Origin: Lysobacterales bacterium
GTDB taxonomy: Bacteria > Pseudomonadota > Gammaproteobacteria > Xanthomonadales > SZUA-36
DNA: 20,588 nucleotides
NCBI GenBank assembly: GCA_026196445.1
Contig: JAPHTE010000427.1
Coordinates: forward strand, 1 to 20,588
Direction of reading: 5' to 3'
Made by a program: the position numbers and the translations under genes. Of the stretch, positions 14,619 through 20,588 are shown one piece after another; position 1 is the first letter of the stretch; each line of letters begins with the position of its first letter. The notes beneath the pieces were generated by a model. The model saw only the letters and a program-made list of their open reading frames with translations. It had not been told where the DNA came from and ran no database searches.

Positions 14619-15713
14619 ATGAAAATTAAAAATATCCGTTTCGGCATGCTGAAAATGCCGCTAAAGACACCCTTCAAAACCGCTATGCGCACGGTGACGG
14701 AGATTGAAGATGTCGTGGTTGTCATTGAGACAGACACAGGCCATGTCGGATATGGCAGTGCCCCTGCAACCGCTGTTATCACCGGGGATACGCATGGATC
14801 TATTATTGAAGCGATCAGCAAATTCATATCACCGACGTTGATTGGCCGGGATATTGCAGATCTCAACAATCTGACAAATACCATCCAAAACGCCATTGTC
14901 AGAAATTTAAGCGCCAAGGCCGCAGTTGAAATGGCCGTTTATGACCTTTACGGCCAGCTTTATGATGCACCCTTGTATAAGTTGATAGGTGGCGGAGACA
15001 ACGTCATCATGACCGATATAACGATCAGCGTGGATTACATCGACAAGATGGTGGAAGACACGCTGAATGCGATCGATCTTGGTTTCGAAACATTAAAGAT
15101 CACGATCGGAAAAGACCCGGCACTCGATATTGAACGCATCAAGGCTATTTATGCGGCGGTGAACGAACGCGCACTGATCAGGCTGGATGCCAACCAGGGC
15201 TGGACACCAAAGCAGGCAGTCACCGTGTTGCGTGCACTCGAAGACAGCGGCGTGCAGCTTGAATTGCTCGAGCAACCCGTCAAAGGTGATGATATTGAAG
15301 GCATGAAATATGTCACCGAGCGAATCAACACACCCGTAATGGCCGATGAAAGCACATTCGGCCCCAAGGAAACCATCGAGCTGATACGAACCCGTGGTGC
15401 TGACATCATCAATATCAAACTAATGAAGACTGGTGGTATATCCAACGCTATCAAGATAGCCGATATTGCCGGTATTTACGGTGTCAAATGCATGATTGGC
15501 TGCATGCTGGAATCGAGTATCGGCGTCGCGGCAGCAGCCCATGTCGCTGTGGCAAAAGCCTCGGTCATTACCCTGGTTGATCTTGACACACCCTCACTGG
15601 GTCAGTTTGACCCGGTTACCAGTGGTGTGTTGTTCAACAATGCGGAAATCACGATCACCGACCTTCCCGGGCTGGGCATCAGCAAGATAGACAATCTCGC
15701 CATGCTTAATTGA
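14619..15713 (+). CDS. Dipeptide epimerase (L-Ala-D/L-Glu epimerase family) with altered KxK motif
   Basis: The 364-residue enolase-superfamily protein (MLE subgroup) is closest in motifs to Bacillus YkfB: LDANQGW (189-195), LLEQPVKGDD, VMADES and INIKLMKTGGIS. Metal ligands D190, E218 and D243 and the acid/base K267 are present, as is VDLDTP near the C-terminus. The family epimerises L-Ala-D-Glu from murein peptides to L-Ala-L-Glu so that it can be used as food. The usual KxK at the end of the second barrel strand reads K160-I-T162: the catalytic lysine is Thr (ACG, one base from AAG, at 15102-15104). The enzyme may be inactive, altered in chemistry, or the base may be a sequence error. It is divergent from the RpiR-type regulator and preceded by a palindrome. 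Confidence 0.88.
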   Translation: MKIKNIRFGMLKMPLKTPFKTAMRTVTEIEDVVVVIETDTGHVGYGSAPATAVITGDTHGSIIEAISKFISPTLIGRDIADLNNLTNTIQNAIVRNLSAKAAVEMAVYDLYGQLYDAPLYKLIGGGDNVIMTDITISVDYIDKMVEDTLNAIDLGFETLKITIGKDPALDIERIKAIYAAVNERALIRLDANQGWTPKQAVTVLRALEDSGVQLELLEQPVKGDDIEGMKYVTERINTPVMADESTFGPKETIELIRTRGADIINIKLMKTGGISNAIKIADIAGIYGVKCMIGCMLESSIGVAAAAHVAVAKASVITLVDLDTPSLGQFDPVTSGVLFNNAEITITDLPGLGISKIDNLAMLN

Positions 15714-15749
15714 CCTGCCCCCTGTCTCAGTAACGCTTTAGTTGGGCCG

Positions 15750-15818
15750 TCATGGTCTATGTAATCGTTCAGCCATCTCAGCCGGGGTCTTGTACCCCGG
15801 CATCGAGTGCGGCGGACA
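15750..15818 (-). pseudogene. C-terminal remnant of an IS3/IS481-type transposase
   Basis: On the minus strand the codons from 15818 to the TGA at 15752-15750 read PHSMPGYKTPAEMAERL followed by HRP. RPHSxLGYKTPAE is the classic end of DDE transposases of the IS3/IS481 group. A stop codon just upstream in frame and only 22 codons show that the element is otherwise gone. It lies between the convergent epimerase and esterase genes, which is evidence of past transposition in this locus. Confidence 0.6.
15781..15801. terminator. GC-rich hairpin between convergent genes, possible terminator
   Basis: GCCGGGGT (15781-15788) and ACCCCGGC (15794-15801) form a perfect 8-bp stem with a CTTGT loop. It lies between the stops of the epimerase and the esterase, a natural place for two-way termination. 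No T run follows on either side, and the stem coincides with transposase codons, so the hairpin may simply be inherited coding sequence. Confidence 0.35.
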
Positions 15819-15830
15819 TTATTTAGTTCT

Positions 15831-16616
15831 CTATTCAGTCATCCGGCTGGTTTGAATTTTTAACATTTCTTCTGCATAACGTTCACCCATAAGCTTCACA
15901 CTCGTGGCGTCAAAATGCCATTCCTCGAAAGTTACGAGGCCTTCTGAGCTAACAAATCCAGTGAAGGGCAGACGATCTGGAAGCGTGGCGATTTGGTCGT
16001 TGATTGAAGGTACCTGGTCGATTTGACCAGCGATGAAGGGCAGCTCCGGCATATCGAGGTCTTTCCTGAATCGTTCGACAAGCTCAATGAGTTTATCTAT
16101 GTATTTATCCGGGTTCCCAACATTGGCTTCCCCCTGGTGCCAGAGTATTCCCTTGAGCGTTCCTGTCTCTTGCGCCTGCACTACGCGCCTCAGCGCTTCG
16201 CGGTAGAATTTGGACGCCCCTGACCACTCTTCGATCTTTGAGCCCCCCTTGGCATTCACCACCAAGCCGAGAGAAATCGTTTTATCCGTTTCAAGCATGG
16301 CTTGTGCAAAACGATAACCGGGGTTCATTTTTTGCATGCTGATGTCTTTGCGGATGGTCGAATATCGGTTAAGCGGGTTGCTGGCTGGCTCCCATCGACC
16401 ACTGTTATCAAGCAGGTAGCACCGCTCGATAGGCAGGGATTCATTCTGTGTGTAAGGCGCGCGACCCGCCATATTCGACTGGCCAATGAGCAAATAAACA
16501 TGCAGGTTTTCTTTGTCACCACGATATGCCTGGGGTGTTTTACCCTGGGCAGAGGAGACAGCCTGCAGGGCAGAAATGCAAAGAACCAGGCCCAGAACTG
16601 TATGTTTGATCCTCAT
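15831..16616 (-). CDS. Secreted SASA/CE6-type carbohydrate O-acetylesterase
   Basis: The 261-residue protein begins with a signal peptide (MRIKHTVLGLVLCISALQAV to about residue 24) and is an SGNH-like hydrolase of the sialate O-acetylesterase (SASA, formerly DUF303) family. Visible motifs are nucleophile S47 in LLIGQSNMAGR, ILWHQGEAN (157-165) and H234 in WHFDATSVKLMGERYA, whose His and Asp complete the catalytic set. Relatives remove O-acetyl groups from xylan or sialic acid. Here, among murein genes, O-acetylated MurNAc is a tempting target but unproven. ATG 16616 has AGGAG nine bases upstream; a longer in-frame start at 16715 would hide the signal peptide. The aspartate-dehydrogenase-like gene lies 115 bp upstream on the same strand. 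Confidence 0.85.
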   Translation of the reverse strand: MRIKHTVLGLVLCISALQAVSSAQGKTPQAYRGDKENLHVYLLIGQSNMAGRAPYTQNESLPIERCYLLDNSGRWEPASNPLNRYSTIRKDISMQKMNPGYRFAQAMLETDKTISLGLVVNAKGGSKIEEWSGASKFYREALRRVVQAQETGTLKGILWHQGEANVGNPDKYIDKLIELVERFRKDLDMPELPFIAGQIDQVPSINDQIATLPDRLPFTGFVSSEGLVTFEEWHFDATSVKLMGERYAEEMLKIQTSRMTE

Positions 16617-16625
16617 GTAATCTAT

Positions 16626-16630
16626 CTCCT
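16626..16630 (-). promoter_or_regulatory. Ribosome binding site AGGAG that fixes the esterase start
   Basis: AGGAG on the minus strand lies 9 bases before ATG 16616, supporting the start that gives a clean signal peptide over the ATG at 16715. Confidence 0.65.
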
Positions 16631-16731
16631 GCATGGAGTGAATTATCGATGCATATCCTTGTAAATCACAAACCAGCCAAGGCGGGTACAAGGTGCTTTT
16701 TTGAGTTGGCATCAAGCATGTCCAGGGTGGT

Positions 16732-17502
16732 TCAGATAATGCAGAATCCGTTGTCCCTGGTCAATACCGAAACCAGGCTTTGGTATAGTGATTCCGGCGT
16801 ATAGCTCCCGGTTACGACTCCCGCAGAAAAACTCTCTATTTCAAGGTTCCAATTCAGGCCGCGCCCTCTGACTTCGATATAGTGGTGCATTTTTTTCGTG
16901 TGTGGATCAGCAATGACCGTGGATTGCGTTGCCTCGAAACCAACACCTGCCAGGGCAACAGCTGCGTGAACATTGACGTTTCGCGGGAATGTACGGCAGG
17001 CCTCCAGGGTGGTTCCTGTAAAGACCACCTCGGGTTTTTCGATTTTTCTGTCAGTGATGCCCAGGCTTTCAGGATGCTTCGTGGTCGTGATAGAGACAGA
17101 TGTCAATAATGACCTGCCGTCACGCAGACCGTCCAGACCAAGGACTGCCCCGTGGGGCAAGAATATTTGTTGTCCTGTTTGTCCTGCATCGCGCTCCATC
17201 CGGTGGCGGAATTCCGGGTCAGACAAGCACGTCATGGATGCGATCATTAAATCTGCTCCTGATTTCATCAGGGGCCACAGATTCCTGACAACATCGGCAT
17301 GTGCGACCTCTACTATCAAATCCAATGACCTGGATCCTAAATCCTCCAAATCTTTGCACACTAAATGCCTGTCCAGTGCCGCTGTCTTTTCTGAGATGGG
17401 GTCCCAGACTGCATCGACCTGGATTTTCTTGTTATTTTTCAATCGTTCATAAAGAAAGCTCCCTATGAACCCAAATCCCGCTAAACCAATTTTTTTCATC
17501 AT
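16732..17502 (-). CDS. Aspartate dehydrogenase-like (NadX/DUF108) oxidoreductase
   Basis: The 256-residue cytoplasmic protein has an N-terminal Rossmann fold, IGLAGFGFIGSFLYERL (5-21), then LIVEVAHADVV (62-72), PHGAVLGLDGLRDG (116-129), and the dehydrogenase/dimer core TFPRNVNVHAAVALAGVGF (171-189) with IADPHTKKMHHYIEVRG (197-213). These are the marks of L-aspartate dehydrogenase, which oxidises Asp to iminosuccinate or oxaloacetate with NAD(P)+. The C-terminal NPKTS motif usual in aspartate dehydrogenases is not seen; the region reads GSYTPESLYQSL (232-243), so the substrate may differ. ATG 17502 and 17499 are both possible. It starts a minus-strand pair with the esterase and is divergent from the DUF819 permease. 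In this setting it may oxidise an amino acid released from murein peptides. Confidence 0.82.
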   Translation of the reverse strand: MMKKIGLAGFGFIGSFLYERLKNNKKIQVDAVWDPISEKTAALDRHLVCKDLEDLGSRSLDLIVEVAHADVVRNLWPLMKSGADLMIASMTCLSDPEFRHRMERDAGQTGQQIFLPHGAVLGLDGLRDGRSLLTSVSITTTKHPESLGITDRKIEKPEVVFTGTTLEACRTFPRNVNVHAAVALAGVGFEATQSTVIADPHTKKMHHYIEVRGRGLNWNLEIESFSAGVVTGSYTPESLYQSLVSVLTRDNGFCII

Positions 17503-17789
17503 CGTTGTTCAATCTTGTTTCAGGTGGCCTGTCCATCGCATGGCAGGCCGTGCAGTTTTGATCGAAACCAAAATACCCGTCATCATGCGGCCTGGCAAAA
17601 GGTATACTTTCTTCGAGGGAGCGATAGCAATAATCAGATTCAAGTATCCATTGCCTGTAGATTTCGATAAAATCAGTAACAAAATAGAGGTCGTAAATTC
17701 CACCCTTAATTCGGAGTGAATCCGAACCACAGAGTATAGGACGCATTCATGGCGTATTGCCATAAATCTTCCTGGTTGGCAAATTACAG
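17503..17789. other. Divergent intergenic region with inverted repeats
   Basis: About 290 bp between the dehydrogenase-like gene and the DUF819 gene. No credible protein was found: short open frames on both strands have no family features, and a CxxCH-like string in one is probably accidental. It contains the inverted repeat at 17710-17726 and looser TTGCCA/TGGCAA arms around 17757-17784 next to the DUF819 start, which suggests a regulated divergent promoter. Confidence 0.5.
17710..17726. promoter_or_regulatory. Inverted repeat TTCGGA-N5-TCCGAA, candidate operator
   Basis: Perfect 6-bp arms with a GTGAA spacer, 63 bp upstream of the DUF819 start and in the shared upstream region of two divergent transcripts. 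Its sequence is unlike the palindromes at 13093 and 14587, so a different regulator is likely if the site is real. Confidence 0.35.
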
Positions 17790-18956
17790 ATGATCACATC
17801 CCCCTTCGCGTATGTCGCCATTTTGCTTTTTGTTGCCGGGTGCTTGAGGTTTATTGAGCAACGCTATAAGCAAAGTCTGTTTTTTACATACCTGCCCGCC
17901 GCCGTATTACTTTATTTAGTCATTATGTTGCTTTCAACATTTGGTGTCTGGGAGCGCAATGCTGATATTTCGGCTGCCTATTTCGAATTGAAACGAGCGT
18001 TACTCCCGGCAATGATTTTCTTAATGCTGCTTAAAAGTGATCTGCGTCAAATTCGTCGCCTTGGTGGAAAAATGCTACTTGGATTTTTCTCTGCCTCGAT
18101 CAGTATCGGCATTGGTTTTGTTGTCTCTTTTGCCATTTTTAGCCAATGGATGGAGCCTCAGGCCTGGAAGGCTTTTGCCGCTCTCAGCGGTAGCTGGATG
18201 GGCGGCACAGGCAACATGCTTGCCATTCAGGGCTCATTGAATATTGCCGAATCAGAAATGGGCTATACCTTATTGATCGATTCTATTGATTACGCTCTCT
18301 GGGTGATGCTGCTTTTAGCGCTGGTTCCTTTTGCCAATATTTTTAATCGCTGGACCAAAGCCGACACGCAAGTACTGGACAGGATCGGCCAAGAGCTGGA
18401 AGAAAATGGCGGTGAAAAGCAACGGCCCGTTGAGTTTACCGACATGATTTTTTTGTTGGGTATCGCCTTTGCCGTCGCCGCCCTTTCTTTAACCGTGGCG
18501 AAAATACTGCCAACAACTGCATTTTTTACGGTCACTACCTGGACGGTTTTGATTGTTACCGTCACGGGCGTTTTGGCAGCAATGACACCCCTTGGCAAAA
18601 TGCCGGGCTCCGGTGAAATGTCCAGCGTGATGCTGTTTGTCATTATTGCCCTGATTGCCTCGCGAGCAAATTTTGCCGAGCTGGGCCAGGCGCCACTGTA
18701 CGTGGTGGCGGGTATGGTGATCCTGCTGGTTCATGCGCTTGTCATGCTGTGTGTCGCACGGTTTTTCAAGCTGGACCTTTTTACCTGCGGCATTGCTTCT
18801 CTGGCCAATATTGGTGGTGTTGCTTCTGCCCCGATCCTGGCTGCCGCCTATTCACAAGTATTGATTCCTATTGGTGTATTAATGGCAATGATAGGATACA
18901 TAATCGGTACTGGAGGCGGTTTACTTGTCGGCAAAGTACTGTCTTTAATCACTTAA
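17790..18956 (+). CDS. DUF819 (YjcL-like) integral membrane permease
   Basis: The 388-residue protein has about ten to twelve hydrophobic segments and a short cytoplasmic loop near residues 185-210. DUF819 signatures include LKRALLPAMIFLMLLKSDL, GSWMGGTGNMLAIQ and the C-terminal LANIGGVASAPILAAAYS. The family has no established substrate; the two-half, carboxylate-transporter-like fold suggests a secondary transporter. Homologues are often found beside dipeptide epimerases and NlpC/P60 endopeptidases, which matches this window. The gene is 38 bp upstream of the C40 endopeptidase on the same strand, almost certainly one operon. Uptake of a murein-derived dipeptide or amino acid is the best guess. 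The start at ATG 17790 lacks a strong ribosome site. Confidence 0.85.
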   Translation: MITSPFAYVAILLFVAGCLRFIEQRYKQSLFFTYLPAAVLLYLVIMLLSTFGVWERNADISAAYFELKRALLPAMIFLMLLKSDLRQIRRLGGKMLLGFFSASISIGIGFVVSFAIFSQWMEPQAWKAFAALSGSWMGGTGNMLAIQGSLNIAESEMGYTLLIDSIDYALWVMLLLALVPFANIFNRWTKADTQVLDRIGQELEENGGEKQRPVEFTDMIFLLGIAFAVAALSLTVAKILPTTAFFTVTTWTVLIVTVTGVLAAMTPLGKMPGSGEMSSVMLFVIIALIASRANFAELGQAPLYVVAGMVILLVHALVMLCVARFFKLDLFTCGIASLANIGGVASAPILAAAYSQVLIPIGVLMAMIGYIIGTGGGLLVGKVLSLIT

Positions 18957-18994
18957 AAGTTGGAAGAAATAAATATCACGAAGGATAAGGAAAA

Positions 18995-20383
18995 ATGAAG
19001 AAAATGCTCTCAGCCTTAATTTTTATGGGCATCCTTTGCAATCCATCACAACTATTTGGCCAGGAAAACACGTCGTTTATAAGTGACGTGGTAGGTGTCT
19101 CAGAAGAACAGCTGTCGCCTGGATTCTGGCTCAAACAAACTGAAACAGGGACCACTCCAATTTGGTCCATGGACAAAATTAACGATGTCAATCGGAAAAA
19201 CCTGTCCCAGATAACCGAAATGTCCCAGGTTTTTGAGATACCTCCCCAGCTCACCAGGTCAGAGCTGCTGGCGGAAATAGCCTTTATCAGCCGTCATTTA
19301 GAGCAGGAACCTACATTCAATGATGACACGCCGGTCACGCAGGCCTTCTACGACGAACTCGATGAAAATCTAAATCGTGAAGCCATCAAAGAACTTAATC
19401 CCGTTGCTTATGCTCTGGCCGTGCGGCGTTCAAACCTGCGCACTTTCCCCAACGCTGTACCCATATTCAGAAAAGGCCAAAACAAGGACATCGATCGCCA
19501 CCAGGAGAGCGTGGTTTTTCCAGCAGACGCAGTTGCCGTTTTACATGAAAGCAAAGACGGTCAATGGGTGCTTGTACGGGTCTATAATTATTTGGCCTGG
19601 ATGCGCGAAGCCGACCTCGCCTACGGTGATAAAGAGACGATCGAGGCGTATAAATCTGCCGCTGATTTCCTGGTCATAACAGGCGCCAAGGTTACGACTG
19701 TTTTTAACCCTGAAGTAGCAGCGGTTTCTGAACTGCAATTGGAGATGGGTACGCGCCTGCCGCTGGAGGTACCAAGGGAAAATCGCCATAACCTGTACGG
19801 ACAAAACCCGTATGCAAGTTATGTCGTGAAACTGCCGGTACGGGATGAGGATGGCAAGCTGGTTTTCAGGTATGCCTCCATTGCCCGTAGCAAGGACGTG
19901 CACCGTGGCTACCTGACCCACAACGCCAATAATATTATTACCCAGGCATTTAAATTCCTTGGTGAGCGTTATGGTTGGGGCCATCGTTATAACGGCCGCG
20001 ATTGTTCAGGGTTTGTCAGTGAAGTTTACAGAAGTATGGGGCTGTTATTGCCGCGAAATTCGAAAACACAACGCAACAGCACCTTTGGCCAAAACACCCG
20101 CTTTACCGAAGAAACCGGCATGGAAGAACGGCTTGAAGCGCTTGCAAACCTGGATGTGGGTGACCTGATTTACACCCCCGGGCACGTTATGCTGTATTTA
20201 GGCTCAGTCGAGGGCAAGCCATATATCATTCACGATACAACAGGCATGCGATACTTTCTGGAGAACGGCGAATTTTATAAAGGTATATTGAATGGCGTTT
20301 CAGTTACGCCATTACTGGCCCTGCAAGCGTCACCTGAAAAGACCTATGTTGAAACCATATTAACCATTAAAAAAATCCGTTAA
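18995..20383 (+). CDS. Exported SH3-domain NlpC/P60 (C40) cell-wall endopeptidase
   Basis: The 462-residue protein has a signal peptide (MKKMLSALIFMGILCNPSQL to about residue 22), an N-terminal helical and SH3-like region (about 40-300, with NYLAWMREADLAYG at 198-211 in the SH3b part) and a C-terminal NlpC/P60 domain. The catalytic residues are C337 in YNGRDCSGFVSEVYRSMG, H397 in YTPGHVMLYLG and H413 in IIHDTTG. This architecture is that of gamma-D-glutamyl-diamino acid endopeptidases such as Bacillus YkfC, which cut L-Ala-D-Glu from mDAP or Lys in murein peptides, giving the substrate for dipeptide epimerases. AAGGATAAGGAAAA precedes the ATG. It is the second gene of the DUF819 operon and is closed by a terminator at 20479. 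Confidence 0.9.
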   Translation: MKKMLSALIFMGILCNPSQLFGQENTSFISDVVGVSEEQLSPGFWLKQTETGTTPIWSMDKINDVNRKNLSQITEMSQVFEIPPQLTRSELLAEIAFISRHLEQEPTFNDDTPVTQAFYDELDENLNREAIKELNPVAYALAVRRSNLRTFPNAVPIFRKGQNKDIDRHQESVVFPADAVAVLHESKDGQWVLVRVYNYLAWMREADLAYGDKETIEAYKSAADFLVITGAKVTTVFNPEVAAVSELQLEMGTRLPLEVPRENRHNLYGQNPYASYVVKLPVRDEDGKLVFRYASIARSKDVHRGYLTHNANNIITQAFKFLGERYGWGHRYNGRDCSGFVSEVYRSMGLLLPRNSKTQRNSTFGQNTRFTEETGMEERLEALANLDVGDLIYTPGHVMLYLGSVEGKPYIIHDTTGMRYFLENGEFYKGILNGVSVTPLLALQASPEKTYVETILTIKKIR

Positions 20384-20478
20384 ATCCTATTGCTGGTTTT
20401 CAAGCATCAGCGTCAATTTGCAACGCCGTAACGTCCTTGGCAGGAGCAAGTTCACAATCAAACACACAAAGTTGTTGT

Positions 20479-20515
20479 AAAAAAAGGGCCCCGCTTTCGC
20501 TGAGGCCCTTTTTTA
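20479..20515 (+). terminator. Intrinsic terminator of the DUF819-C40 operon
   Basis: An A run and GGGCC pair with GGCCC and a T run around a loop of about 13 bases (20491-20503), ending in six Ts. The stem with T tail is a classic rho-independent terminator; the A run makes it usable in both directions. It begins 95 bp after the C40 stop codon. Confidence 0.85.
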
Positions 20516-20588
20516 TCAAACGACGATTAAGTCAATATCAAATATGATCCTATTAAAAATCAAAGCTGGCGGACAAGCGCACTGAACG

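Noticed and set aside
17447..17746. Minus-strand frame with a CTACH (CxxCH) string suggesting a cytochrome c fragment
   Set aside because: A single CxxCH in a frame that runs into the dehydrogenase gene in another phase, without a signal peptide or other haem-protein features, is most likely accidental.

Overview
The window looks like a chromosomal segment of a Gram-negative bacterium, most likely a marine or sediment gammaproteobacterium. The evidence is a Kef-type antiporter, a remnant of proteobacterial-type sucrose-phosphate synthase, mDAP-type cell-wall genes and Shine-Dalgarno-led operons. The taxon is inferred and not proven; DapF and the citrate synthase are not of the usual enterobacterial types. 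There are no rRNA, tRNA, CRISPR or phage genes. By eye the left half is richer in GC than the right half (for example 38 of 60 bases at 4981-5040 against about 25 of 60 at 18061-18120), and intergenic DNA right of about 13.0 kb is AT-rich.

Left part, 1-5.5 kb: a partial CPA2/Kef antiporter, a UDPGP-family nucleotidyltransferase and, directly in front of it, a 50-codon stump of a sucrose-phosphate synthase gene, all on the minus strand. Divergent from them, past a regulatory gap with an FNR-like box, lie a soluble HATPase (histidine-kinase-like) protein of unknown role and a mitochondrial-type citrate synthase.

Middle part, 5.7-13.0 kb: dapF, an S66 LD-carboxypeptidase and the membrane pair SpmA/SpmB on the plus strand, meeting a convergent minus-strand operon of an NhaC-type antiporter, an exported S12 serine hydrolase and alanine racemase. 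Nearly every enzyme here handles amino acids specific to peptidoglycan (mDAP, D-Ala).

Right part, 13.0-20.5 kb: an internally deleted lysA, an RpiR/MurR-type SIS-domain regulator, a divergent L-Ala-D/L-Glu-type dipeptide epimerase, a short transposase remnant, a secreted SASA/CE6-type O-acetylesterase, an aspartate-dehydrogenase-like enzyme, a DUF819 permease and an SH3-NlpC/P60 (C40) cell-wall endopeptidase ending at a strong terminator. With the LD-carboxypeptidase this resembles the Bacillus ykfABCD murein-peptide utilisation set, but with different transporters and extra enzymes. I propose a muropeptide-scavenging locus: outside-facing hydrolases (C40, S12, SASA) free peptides, DUF819 and/or NhaC import products, and LD-carboxypeptidase, epimerase, racemase and dehydrogenase convert them to ordinary amino acids. 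RpiR probably acts through AT-rich palindromes at 13093 and 14587. The locus shows decay or re-tasking: lysA is gutted, transposon debris is present, and the epimerase carries Thr in place of a catalytic Lys of its KxK motif.
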